From DATKAS01 sp963733765 (GTDB taxonomy: Bacteria > Actinomycetota > Acidimicrobiia > Acidimicrobiales > DATKAS01), in contig CAVTEI010000003.1 in the NCBI GenBank assembly GCA_963733765.1, positions 1,302,001-1,366,000 on the forward strand: 64,000 bases of DNA, in the 5' to 3' direction. The position numbers and the translations under genes are program-made. Shown piece by piece: positions 28,019 through 36,637 of this stretch. The notes under the pieces are model-generated. The model was not told the origin of the DNA and ran no database searches. It saw only the letters and a program-made list of their open reading frames with translations. Numbering within the stretch: position 1 is the stretch's first letter; every line of letters begins with the position of its first letter.

Positions 28019-29823
28019 GCGACGTGAACGTAGTCCCGCTCGCTCGTGGCCTCGCCGAGGGTCCGCGCCGCCTGGACAAGGGACGCGTGGGTCAGCGCCT
28101 GGGGAAAGTTGCCGAGGTGTTGACCCGACACTGGGTCGATCTCCTCGGCGTAGAGGCCAAGTGGGTTGGCGAGACCCGCGAGCTGTTCGAACACCGCGGT
28201 GGCTTCGTCGACGCGGCCGATGCGTGCGAGCGCCTGGGCGAGCCAGAACGAGCACGGGAGAAACGCGCCCTCGCCGCCGTCGAGGCCGTCGGTGCCGGGC
28301 TCGTACCGGTGGAGGAGCGGACCGCCCGCCGACAACCGCTCACGGATCGCGTCGATCGTGGAGGCGACGCGCGGCGAGTCGGCGGGTTCGAAGTCGAGCA
28401 CGGGGAGCAACAAGACCGCGGCGTCAAGCTCGGTGGAACCGTACGAGCCCGTGTACGCGCCGAGTCTCTCGTCGAAGCCCTCGCGGCGGATCTGTGCCGC
28501 CAGCGCGTCGCGTTCTTCGGACCATCTCCGCTGCCGTCGACGGGACGAGCCGCGCGTCTCGGCGATGCGCACCGCGCGGTCGAGCGCCAGCCAGGCCATC
28601 AGCTTGCTGTGCACATGGTGTGCGGGTGCCCCACGCCGCTCCCAGATCCCGGCATCGGGCTGTCGCCACACCGACGCGACGTGATCGGTGAGGCCGGCGA
28701 TCGTGCGCCATGTCTCACCGTTCAGCACGTGGCCGCTTCGGGCGACCGCCCATGCTGCGTCCATGACCCAGCCGTATCCATCGAGCTGGTGCTGGGTCGA
28801 CGCGCCGTTGCCCACTCGCACCGGCCGCGATCCCCTGTAGCCGGGCCACCCGCTCAGCTCACGTTCGTGACGCAAATGGCGGCCGTCCAGGGTGAGCACC
28901 GCTGGGAGCCGGTGGCGCGACAAGCGGGTCGCGTGGAGCAACCACGCGAGGAACGCGAGCGCGTCTCGCTCGCGGCCGAAGTCCATGAACGCGCCGATAC
29001 CGATCGCGGCGTCGCGAGGCCACGCATACCGGTAGTCCCAGTTGCGCGACCCGCCGAGCTCCTCGGGGAGCGACGTCGTCGGGGCGGCGACCGGAGCGCC
29101 CGACGGCGAGTAGGTCAGCAGCTGCAGCGTCAGGAGGCTGCGGACGACGAGATCCGAGAAGGGCACGTCGGCGGCCAGCCCTTCGCACCACTTCGTCCAT
29201 CCGCGCTCGTCGCGTACGACTGCCGCGTTCGCGACATGCGGCGGGACGATGATCGCCGGTCCGGCGCGCTCCGCGGTGAGCACGAACGTCACGGGACGAT
29301 CCGGCGTGAGCGTCCACTCGACCTCCGTGTCCGGCTCGACACGAGGCCCGTTGGTCGTCACCGCGAGCACGAGGCTGCCGTGCTCGAACAGAAGCGCGCC
29401 GTGGCGGCTCATGGCGCGCCGCGCCGGAGCGCGCTCGTAGCCGAACCGGGGAACCAGCTGCACCCGCGCGGGGGCGTCGCCACCGCGGCACGAGAGCCGG
29501 CGGCGCAGCACTGTCGTCGGGAGGAGGTGGCCAGTCACCTCGGCCACCATCGAGTCCTCCAGCACGACCTCGGTGCTGCCGACTCGCCATGTGGTGACCA
29601 CCGTCGCGGTCTCGCCGTTGTAACGACGCGAGACCGGCGGTTCTCCGGTCAGCGGTCCGAGCGCGAACCATCCCGCCTCGCGACCGCCGACGAGCCGGCC
29701 GAAGACCGGGGCGTCGTCGAATCGCGGGACGCAGCACCAGTCGATGGTGCCGTCGGGCGCGACGAGCGCGGCGGTGCGCGTGTCGCCGATCAGCCCGTAC
29801 GCGCCGATGGGCACTGGGTTCAT
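28015..29823 (-). CDS. GH15 glucoamylase/trehalase-like glycoside hydrolase
   Basis: A 602-residue inverting alpha-glucosidase of family GH15. The N-terminal beta-domain begins PIGAYGLIGDTRTAALVAPD with GTIDWCCVPRFD, the usual trehalase-like opening. The (alpha/alpha)6 domain has RNWDYRYAWPRDAAIGI, HQLDGYGWVMDAA, the catalytic acid region GIWERRGAPAHHVHSKLMAW and the catalytic base region NPLGLYAEEIDPVSGQHLGN. No signal peptide is visible, so it is intracellular and trehalose or glycogen-type glucosides are likely substrates. Its ATG overlaps the stop of the membrane-protein gene (ATGA). Confidence 0.93.
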   Translation of the reverse strand: MNPVPIGAYGLIGDTRTAALVAPDGTIDWCCVPRFDDAPVFGRLVGGREAGWFALGPLTGEPPVSRRYNGETATVVTTWRVGSTEVVLEDSMVAEVTGHLLPTTVLRRRLSCRGGDAPARVQLVPRFGYERAPARRAMSRHGALLFEHGSLVLAVTTNGPRVEPDTEVEWTLTPDRPVTFVLTAERAGPAIIVPPHVANAAVVRDERGWTKWCEGLAADVPFSDLVVRSLLTLQLLTYSPSGAPVAAPTTSLPEELGGSRNWDYRYAWPRDAAIGIGAFMDFGRERDALAFLAWLLHATRLSRHRLPAVLTLDGRHLRHERELSGWPGYRGSRPVRVGNGASTQHQLDGYGWVMDAAWAVARSGHVLNGETWRTIAGLTDHVASVWRQPDAGIWERRGAPAHHVHSKLMAWLALDRAVRIAETRGSSRRRQRRWSEERDALAAQIRREGFDERLGAYTGSYGSTELDAAVLLLPVLDFEPADSPRVASTIDAIRERLSAGGPLLHRYEPGTDGLDGGEGAFLPCSFWLAQALARIGRVDEATAVFEQLAGLANPLGLYAEEIDPVSGQHLGNFPQALTHASLVQAARTLGEATSERDYVHVA

Positions 29824-30293
29824 GGGGTCAGGAGCAGGCCGAGCACCGCGCCGTAGACGACGTGCGCGGCGATCGCATAGAGCGGCGTCTGGGCGCCGTA
29901 GTTGAGGGCGAAGAGGCCGGGAGGCTCGAGGAGCGCCGTCGAGTCGGGACCAGCGCGTGCCGTCGCCATGCGCGGGTGAACCCCAGGCAAGAGCGGAACG
30001 AGCACCGCGAGCGCGACTGCGGCGTGGCCGAGCCCGAACAGCGCGCCCACCCACCATGTCGCTTCATCGAGCGCATCGAAGGCCGCGGCGTAGAACAGCG
30101 CGAACACCTGGCCCATCGCAAGGTGCATGAAGAACCCAGCGACCCTCGCGTGGTCCGGATCTTCAGCGACGATCGTGCCGAGCATCAGCGGAATGTCGAG
30201 GCGAGTGAGGCCGGCGAGCTGCGCGGCCATCATCACCGTGGTCAGCCCCACCGTCGCGACCAAGCCGAAGACCGCCCAGCCTGCCCAGTCCAT
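29820..30293 (-). CDS. Hypothetical four-helix membrane protein
   Basis: A 157-residue protein with four hydrophobic stretches: WAGWAVFGLVATVGLTTVMM, the MGQVFALFYAAAFDAL region, VGALFGLGHAAVALAVLVPL and the C-terminal IAAHVVYGAVLGLLL. I do not recognise a named family, although small proteins of this architecture (DUF6789/YagU-like) occur in actinobacteria. It is the first of three genes coupled by overlapping stop and start codons (with GH15 and the monooxygenase). A TAACGT hexamer stands nine bases ahead of the ATG. Role unknown. Confidence 0.7.
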   Translation of the reverse strand: MDWAGWAVFGLVATVGLTTVMMAAQLAGLTRLDIPLMLGTIVAEDPDHARVAGFFMHLAMGQVFALFYAAAFDALDEATWWVGALFGLGHAAVALAVLVPLLPGVHPRMATARAGPDSTALLEPPGLFALNYGAQTPLYAIAAHVVYGAVLGLLLTP

Positions 30294-30337
30294 CGACTCT
30301 CAACGTTACCGGTGGGCTGAGCACGGAGACCTTGGTT

Positions 30338-30377
30338 GGAGACCTCAGCGCGAGACCTCAGCGGCGAAGCCTCAGCG
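30338..30377. repeat. Three tandem ~13-base repeats (GAGACCTCAGCG core)
   Basis: GGAGACCTCAGCG, CGAGACCTCAGCG and the degenerate GCGAAGCCTCAGCG stand head to tail; the last copy includes the stop codon of the flavoprotein gene. A partial GGAGACCTTGG precedes them. This fills half of the 78-base gap. It may be slippage-derived or a protein-binding array; no hairpin is apparent. Confidence 0.6.
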
Positions 30378-31580
30378 AGCGGCCGCCGCCATGAGGGGAC
30401 CGAGGTGCTCGGGCGAGAAGAACTCGACGGGCGACATGGTGCCAGCGACCATGCTCACGAAGTCCGACTGCGCCTCCGCATTGGTGCTGACGGCGAGCAG
30501 CACCTGCTGTACCTCGGGAGGAGGCGCTTCCATGGTGGCGAGCTGCGTCGTGAACTCGTAGATCGGCAGCGCGTGTTCGTCCCGGGCCGCGTGGTATTCG
30601 GCCATCGCGTCCTCGAACGTGCGGGCGCCGGTGAAGATCTCGTCCAGCGCGGTCGAGTACACATCCGCGTCGCGAAACGCGTCGCTGATCCCCTGCGCGG
30701 TGATCGGATCCTTGTTGTAGCCCGCATCGCCGATGAGCCCCCAACCGGGCCCGTAGGGCTTGCGGAAGTAGTTCGGCACAGACCCTCCGTGGAACCGGTC
30801 CTCGCGTTTCGCGCTCCGCACTCGGGCCGCGACCTCGGGTGCGAGCTCGAGAGTCTTGAGGTAGTTCGCCTCGACGTCGGCCTTGTACGCGTTCGACTCG
30901 GCGTACGGCCACCCGAGGACGAGCAGCGTGAGATCGTCGTTCGTGGGCAGCATGGCCCAGCCGCGGTCCGGCCGGATGTAGGTCTCGAACCCGTTCGTCG
31001 GCAGACCGCTCCAGTACGTGTAGTAGCTCCACTGCAGCATGGGCTTCTCGTTGTACTGCTCGGGCTTCACGACCTTCGCGATGTGCGAGTTGCGCCCGTC
31101 GGCCCCGACGACGACGCGCGCCCGTTCGACCACGCTGATGCCGCCCGCATCGCGACCGCGGATTCCGACGACAGCGCCGTCCTCGACGAGCACCTCCTCG
31201 ACCGTGAACGCCTCGCGGACCTCGGCGCCCGCGGCTGCGGCCGCGTCGACCAGGATCTTGTCGAGGACCGTTCGGCGCGGCGCGTAAGCGGTCGTGTTGC
31301 CCTCCGATGGACGCGCCGTGCCGGCGATCGTGAAGAAGTCGAAGTCGAACGAATACCCCTCGACGGCCGGGCAACCGGTGGCGACGACCTCGTCGAGAAG
31401 GCCCCACCGCTTCAACGCGGCGACTCCGGGAGCGTGGATGAGGTGGGTCGACAGCGTGTCGCTCGGGAACGTGGCGCGATCGACGAGCAGCACCCGGTAG
31501 CCCTTGCGGGCCAACAGCATGGCTGTGGGCGCTCCCGCGCACCGTGCCCCCACGATGATCGCGTCGTAGCTGATTGTCAT
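30372..31580 (-). CDS. FAD-dependent oxidoreductase (geranylgeranyl-reductase/PHBH-like)
   Basis: A flavoprotein of 402 residues. The FAD loop is YDAIIVGARCAGAPTAMLLA, with Cys in the loop as in the geranylgeranyl-reductase-related group, followed by GYRVLLVDRATFPSDTLSTH. The DG motif is VVVGADGRNSHIAKVV and the second FAD motif is GLIGDAGYNKDPITAQGISD. The start at ATG 31580 is chosen because GAAGGGA lies 5 bases upstream; an earlier GTG would add 12 residues. It lies 84 bases downstream of the LuxR gene in the same orientation. It probably reduces or hydroxylates a lipid or aromatic substrate, not identified. Confidence 0.88.
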   Translation of the reverse strand: MTISYDAIIVGARCAGAPTAMLLARKGYRVLLVDRATFPSDTLSTHLIHAPGVAALKRWGLLDEVVATGCPAVEGYSFDFDFFTIAGTARPSEGNTTAYAPRRTVLDKILVDAAAAAGAEVREAFTVEEVLVEDGAVVGIRGRDAGGISVVERARVVVGADGRNSHIAKVVKPEQYNEKPMLQWSYYTYWSGLPTNGFETYIRPDRGWAMLPTNDDLTLLVLGWPYAESNAYKADVEANYLKTLELAPEVAARVRSAKREDRFHGGSVPNYFRKPYGPGWGLIGDAGYNKDPITAQGISDAFRDADVYSTALDEIFTGARTFEDAMAEYHAARDEHALPIYEFTTQLATMEAPPPEVQQVLLAVSTNAEAQSDFVSMVAGTMSPVEFFSPEHLGPLMAAAAR

Positions 31581-31664
31581 GACTGTCCCTTCGCTGCCGT
31601 CTGGTGCGGTCACCATGCACCCGAACAGGCTCCGGGGGATCCGGGAGGACCCCTATTTCGTCAC

Positions 31665-33308
31665 CTAATCGGGGTTTGTTCGGGCCAAGTAGGCGGCGGC
31701 CTCGGCCCGGCTGCGCAGGCCCAGCTTGGCGAGGATGTTCCCGACGTGATGTTCGACGGTCTTGCGGCTGATGAAGAGCCGATCGGAGATCTCAGGATTC
31801 GAGAGACCATGGCCCACGAGGACGAGCACTTCGTTTTCTCGCTTCGTCAGCACCGAACCACCCGGCCGGGCACTCGCGGGGCGGGCACCGAGCGATCGCA
31901 ACATGGCCGCCGCAGCATCGACGTCGCGAGCCGCCTGCAGCTGCTCGAACGCGTCGAACGCGGCGCGCGCCTCGGCGAGGGCGACCTCGGGGCGGTCGTT
32001 CAGGAGCGCGCCGGCGAGCTCGAGCCGGCACCGAGCGACTTCCATCGGCGCCTGCGCGCGGGCGAAGCCCGCGAGGGCGTCTCGCAAACATGCCTGAGGC
32101 TCGCCGGTGCCGGACGCCAGGTACACCCGCCCTCGAGCCAGCGAAGCCACCGCGTTCAGGTATTCGTTGCGATGGCTCGCGGCGCATGCCGCGAGTTGGT
32201 CCACCGACTGCTCCGCACGAATCAAATCGCCTGATGCGAGATCCACGTCGACGAGCAGAGTCAGCAGCGAAGCAGCTCCGGTGCTCGTCGCGTCGATCTG
32301 CGCCAACGCGCGCTCGAGGATGTCGCGGGCGCGCTCGGTCTCACCGCGAGCAAGGCAGATCGCGGCGAGCGGTCGGGCGGCATCAGCGTTGGTATTCACA
32401 TCGATCTCGCTGAGGAGCTGCTCGCCTTCCTCGAGCCGACCTTGGCGCACGCGCAGATCGGCGAGCCTCACCACCGCGCCCTCGCGCAGCGTCGAGCGTC
32501 GGCCGAGTCCCCAGAGCCGAATGGCTTCGCTCAACATCGCATCGGCCTCGGGCCAACGTCCCGCCGCGGTGAGCACACCGCCGTAGTGCGTGCGGCAGAA
32601 CGCAGTCACGACAGGCAGGTTTCGGCTCGACGCGATCGCATCGCCGATGCGGATCCACTGCTCCGCGCGGTTGACGTCGTGGGCATGCTCACACGCCGAG
32701 AACAGCTGGCAGAAAACCTCCTCGACGATGATGAAGTCGTCGATGTCGCCGCCCGCGACCGAGGCGAGTGCCTCGTCGAGCAGCATCATTCCCTCCTCGG
32801 TGCGGTCTGAGTGGACGAGGCTGGCGCCGAGGTAGGCCAGCGTCGCGCACTCGAGCTCCGCATCGCGGTGACGCCGCCCGGTCTCGAGCGCGGCGCGGAA
32901 CCTCGTTTCCTTGAGCGCGCGGTCCCCCTCGAACATGCCGGCGTTCAACGACACCCATCCCGCTTGCGACGAGTCGGGCGCGTCGGCGAGCAGCGTCTGC
33001 GCGCGGCTCATCCACCCGCCTCCGATGGCCCAATCGCCGATGAACGAGCCGTACATGTACGCGAGCGTGCGGGCGGTCCGGATCGCCCCGAGCTCGTCCC
33101 CACTCGACCGGTGTGCGGCGTAAGCGCGTTCCCAATGGGCGATCGCGGCGGGATAGTCGAGCTCGAGATATGAGGCGACCGCGAGCACTTCGACGAGGTC
33201 GCCGTTTGCCGAGTCGCTGATCGGAGCCACTGAGGCGCGCGCCGCCGCCGCGTCACCGCGGCGAAGAGCGGCGCGCGCCTCGGCGATCAGCGGTTCGGGA
33301 ACGCTCAC
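31665..33308 (-). CDS. TPR-containing LuxR-family regulator
   Basis: A 547-residue protein made of many helical TPR-like repeats (for example WERAYAAHRSSGDELGAIRT and ARDILERALAQIDATSTGAA), ending in a LuxR-type helix-turn-helix: LTKRENEVLVLVGHGLSNPE, then ISDRLFISRKTVEHHVGNIL and AKLGLRSRAEAAAYL. The N-terminal AAA ATPase of true LAL regulators is absent, so it is a TPR-LuxR form whose signal is probably a protein partner or ligand bound to the repeats. The GTG start follows a GGGAG site. The flavoprotein gene downstream is its likeliest target, by position only. Confidence 0.9.
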   Translation of the reverse strand: MSVPEPLIAEARAALRRGDAAAARASVAPISDSANGDLVEVLAVASYLELDYPAAIAHWERAYAAHRSSGDELGAIRTARTLAYMYGSFIGDWAIGGGWMSRAQTLLADAPDSSQAGWVSLNAGMFEGDRALKETRFRAALETGRRHRDAELECATLAYLGASLVHSDRTEEGMMLLDEALASVAGGDIDDFIIVEEVFCQLFSACEHAHDVNRAEQWIRIGDAIASSRNLPVVTAFCRTHYGGVLTAAGRWPEADAMLSEAIRLWGLGRRSTLREGAVVRLADLRVRQGRLEEGEQLLSEIDVNTNADAARPLAAICLARGETERARDILERALAQIDATSTGAASLLTLLVDVDLASGDLIRAEQSVDQLAACAASHRNEYLNAVASLARGRVYLASGTGEPQACLRDALAGFARAQAPMEVARCRLELAGALLNDRPEVALAEARAAFDAFEQLQAARDVDAAAAMLRSLGARPASARPGGSVLTKRENEVLVLVGHGLSNPEISDRLFISRKTVEHHVGNILAKLGLRSRAEAAAYLARTNPD

Positions 33309-33328
33309 GCCACGATGCTCCCACCTCT

Positions 33329-34081
33329 TCAGTCCAGGTCGCGGACGCCGACGAGCTCGATGCCCCGCCGCTCGATCACCTTGCGTGCCGCGGGATCACA
33401 GAGGGCCTCCAGATCGGCGACCCGAATCGGCTCGGCCCAGTCGGCGTTCGGCGCGTCCTCGGGCGTGATCGCCCGCAGCTCCGGCGACGACACCGCAGGG
33501 TGGGAAAGCACGAAGTGGGTGCCTTCACCGATCTGCTCGAGTCGCTCGACGAACCACGCGGCGCGATCCTCGAGCGGCGCGAGGCTGAGGATGATCAGCG
33601 ACGTCCAGACGTGGTGAGGCTCGAGCGGGCGATAGATGAACTTCACGCCGAACCGCTCGCAGATCGCGGTGTAGGCGGGGACCACCGACACGCCCATGTG
33701 AGGGTCGACGTAGGTCAGCTGAAGGCCGAGCGCGACGGCGCGATCGGCTTGCGCGTGAGCCTCGGCGATCGCCTCGCCGGGAAGTGCGGTCGCCGCGTCC
33801 TCGACGGTGCGATGGAACGTGCCGTCGGCGCCCCGCAACGACGGCGCGGGGGAGAGCGGCGCCCATCGCAGGAAGTCCCACTCACAGGTGAGCGTGACGT
33901 GCAGTCCGACTGGAACGCCGATGCGCTTCGCCATCGCCGCGCCCTCGGCAAACCACGGTGTCGGTGCCATCACCGACGTTTGCGTGAGCACTCCTTCCGT
34001 CGCCGCGAGCTCGGTGCCCTCGTTGACGGCGCGGCACATCCCGAGGTCGTCGCCCTGCACCACCAACCGGATCTCGCTCAC
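33329..34081 (-). CDS. ChbG/HpnK (YdjC) family carbohydrate deacetylase
   Basis: A 250-residue metal-dependent deacetylase-like protein. The DD metal pair is in LVVQGDDLGMCRAVNEG, the first His in VGLHVTLTCEW and the second in YVDPHMGVSVVP, with a later THFVLSHPAVSS segment. Family members deacetylate chitooligosaccharides, cellobiose-like sugars or hopanoid glycans; the substrate here is unknown. The GTG start is only 21 bases from the divergent ABC gene, and a TACGCT hexamer 8 bases upstream suggests a leaderless transcript. Confidence 0.88.
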   Translation of the reverse strand: MSEIRLVVQGDDLGMCRAVNEGTELAATEGVLTQTSVMAPTPWFAEGAAMAKRIGVPVGLHVTLTCEWDFLRWAPLSPAPSLRGADGTFHRTVEDAATALPGEAIAEAHAQADRAVALGLQLTYVDPHMGVSVVPAYTAICERFGVKFIYRPLEPHHVWTSLIILSLAPLEDRAAWFVERLEQIGEGTHFVLSHPAVSSPELRAITPEDAPNADWAEPIRVADLEALCDPAARKVIERRGIELVGVRDLD

Positions 34082-34088
34082 GACTCAA

Positions 34089-34095
34089 TAGCGTA
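34089..34095. promoter_or_regulatory. Symmetric -10 heptamer TAGCGTA serving divergent starts
   Basis: TAGCGTA in the 21-base divergent gap reads as TAGCGT on the + strand and TACGCT on the - strand, both TANNNT. Each hexamer stands exactly 8 bases from a start codon (ATG 34103; GTG 34081). This looks like one bidirectional promoter core producing two leaderless messages. Confidence 0.45.
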
Positions 34096-34102
34096 GGTAG
34101 CG

Positions 34103-35020
34103 ATGGACGTCGTGGTCGCCGTCTCCGGTCTCGTGAAGACGTTCGGTACGACGCGTGCCCTCGATGGCCTCGACCTCACTGTGCGGCAGGGCGAAGTGCA
34201 CGGGTTCCTCGGGCCGAACGGCGCGGGCAAGACGACGACGATCCGCGTGCTGCTCGGTCTGCTCCGCGCCGACGCCGGATCGGTGCGGCTGCTCGACGGG
34301 GACCCGTGGAGCGACGCCGTCGCGTTGCATCACCGTCTCGCATATGTGCCCGGCGACGTCAACCTGTGGCCGAAGCTGACCGGCGGCGAGACCATCGACC
34401 TGTTCGGGCGACTGCGGGGTGACCTCGACGCGGCGCGGCGTGACGAGCTGATCGAGCGGTTCGAGCTCGACCCCACGAAGCGGGCGCGCACCTACTCGAA
34501 GGGCAACCGCCAAAAAGTGGCGCTCATCGCCGGGCTCGCTTCCTCCGCCGAGCTGTTGATCCTCGATGAGCCGACGTCGGGCCTCGACCCGGTGATGGAG
34601 GTCGTCTTCCAGTCCTGCATCCGAGAGGTCAGGACGGAGGGCCGCACGGTGCTGCTCTCGAGTCACATCCTCGCCGAGGTCGAGGCGCTGTGCGACAGCG
34701 TCAGCATCATCCGCGCCGGCAAGACGGTGCAGACCGGCACGCTCGACGAGATGCGCACGCTCACGCGCACCTCGGTCGTCGCCGAGACGACGAAGGCGCC
34801 CATCGGGCTGAGAGACGTCGTCGGGGTGCATGGGCTGCACATCGACGGCGCACGCGTCGAGTTCGACGTCGACACTCACCAGCTTCAAATGGCCATGGCC
34901 TGCCTGCTGGACGCGGGACTGGTGAGCCTGCAGAGCAGCCCGCCGACGCTCGAGGAGATGTTCCTCCGTCACTATGGCGACGAGCTCGCCCGCGACGGCG
35001 CACCGCCTGACGAGTCGTGA
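34103..35020 (+). CDS. ABC exporter ATPase
   Basis: A 305-residue nucleotide-binding protein for the next gene's permease. It has Walker A FLGPNGAGKTTTIRVLLGLL, Q-loop-equivalent YVPGDVNLWPKLTGGETIDL, the degenerate signature YSKGNRQKVALIAGLA, Walker B LLILDEPTSGLDP and the switch His in LLSSHILAEVEALCD. The change of LSGGQ to YSKGN is typical of the Tmr/polyketide-antibiotic exporter group. The stop overlaps the permease start (GTGA). Confidence 0.92.
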   Translation: MDVVVAVSGLVKTFGTTRALDGLDLTVRQGEVHGFLGPNGAGKTTTIRVLLGLLRADAGSVRLLDGDPWSDAVALHHRLAYVPGDVNLWPKLTGGETIDLFGRLRGDLDAARRDELIERFELDPTKRARTYSKGNRQKVALIAGLASSAELLILDEPTSGLDPVMEVVFQSCIREVRTEGRTVLLSSHILAEVEALCDSVSIIRAGKTVQTGTLDEMRTLTRTSVVAETTKAPIGLRDVVGVHGLHIDGARVEFDVDTHQLQMAMACLLDAGLVSLQSSPPTLEEMFLRHYGDELARDGAPPDES

Positions 35021-36603
35021 TCGCCTTCGCCGGAACGGGCCCACTGACGCGGATGATCGCCAGACGCGACCGAGTCCGGATCGCGGTGTGGGTCCTGTCG
35101 ATCGTCGCCACGGTCGTCGTCAGCGCCGCCAGCACCATCGGCCTGTACCCGACCCAGGCCGACCTCGACAAGGCCGCGGAAGCATCGCGGGACAACCCCG
35201 CCGCGCTCGCGTTCAGTGGCCCGGACGTCGCACTCGACACGATCGGGGGTCAGGTCGCGTTCCAGGTCGGTGCGTTCGGCCTCACGCTCGCGGGTCTGAT
35301 GAGCCTGCTCATGGTGAGCCGGCTGACCCGCGGTGAGGAGGACAGCGGCCGGCTCGAGCTCGTGCGCGCGATGCCCGTCGGTCGCCACGCTCCGATCGCG
35401 GCGGCGGTGTGGGTGGTCGCGGCGATGAACGTCGCGGTCGGCGCGCTCGTCGCCGTCAGCCTCATCGCTCTCGAGCTGCCGACGATGGGTTCGCTGGTCC
35501 TCGGCGCGTCGTTCACCGCGCTCGGCCTCTTCTTCATCGGCGTCACTCTGGTCGCCGCGCAGGTGACCGAGAACCCTCGCGTCGTCTCCGGGATCGCGGG
35601 CGGGGTGCTCGGCCTGTCGTTCGTCGTGCGGGCGATCGGCGACGTGGGCGACGGGACGCTCTCATGGTTCTCTCCGATCGGCCTCGCACAGAAGTCGCGC
35701 CCCTACGGCGGGGACGTTTGGTGGCCGTTGCTTCTGTGTGTCGCGCTTGCGGTGGGCCTTGCCGCGATCGGGGCGGCGCTTGCATCACGGCGCGACTTCG
35801 GCGCGGGGCTGATCGCCGCCGAGGGCGGGGCCCGCATCCGGCGCTCCCTCGCTGGGAACCCCGCTCGGGCTGGCGGTGAGACTGCAGCGTGGCGTCGTGT
35901 GGTGGTGGGCGGTCGGCGTCTTCCTGGCGGGCGTCGCGTACGGATCGATCGCCGAGAGCATCGAGGACTTCATTGCCGACAGCGAGGCGCTCGAGGACAT
36001 CGTCGCTCGAGTAGGTGCGGCCACTGTCGTCGACGCTTACCTCGCGACGACGCTTCTGATCCTCGCGTTGCTCGCGGCCGGATGCGGTCTGCAAGCCGTG
36101 CAACGGCTGCGGTCCGAGGAGAGCGAGCGGCGCGCGGAACCGGTGCTGTCGACCCGCACCTCGCGGTGGCGTTGGGCGGGGAGCCACCTCGCGGTCGCAT
36201 ACGGAGGAACCGCGCTCGTGCTCGCCGCCGGTGGGTTTGGCGCAGGGGCTGATCTACGGGCTCATCATCGGCGACCTCGGCCAGATCGGACGCCTGCTCG
36301 CCGCCGCTCTCGCGTACATCGCCTGCCGCCTGGGTGATGATCGCGATCGGCGTCGCGCTCTTCGGTTTCGCTCCACGGTGGACGATGCTGGCATGGGCGC
36401 CGCTCAGCGTGTGCTTCGTCATCGGGCTCCTCGGCGACTTGCTCGGCCTTCCTCAGTGGGTCGAGGACCTGTCTCCGTTCGAACGCACACCCTCGGTGCC
36501 GGCGGTCGATCTCGCGCTCGGGCCGCTCGCGGTGATGACCGTCATCGGAGCGGCGCTGACGTGGCTGGGTCTCATGGGCTTGCAGCGCCGCGACATCGGC
36601 TGA
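35017..36603 (+). pseudogene. ABC exporter permease (polyketide-antibiotic exporter-like), three frame slips
   Basis: A large polytopic permease of about 530 residues with some 12 hydrophobic segments in two homologous halves, for example IAVWVLSIVATVVVSAASTI and WWWAVGVFLAGVAYGSIAES. Both halves carry the family text EEDSGRLELVRAMPVGRH or SEESERRAEPVLSTRTSRWR. Slips near 35850, 36235 and 36320 break the frame while the protein stays recognisable to its end LTWLGLMGLQRRDIG. With the preceding ATPase it forms a drug- or metabolite-type exporter. Confidence 0.85.
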
Positions 36604-36637
36604 CCGCAGACACGGCAGGCGCCGCTACGGTCCGCCT

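Noticed and set aside
30294..30337. Possible non-coding RNA gene in the gap ahead of the membrane protein
   Set aside because: Only a putative promoter hexamer and the start of the tandem repeats are visible; no stable hairpin or terminator.
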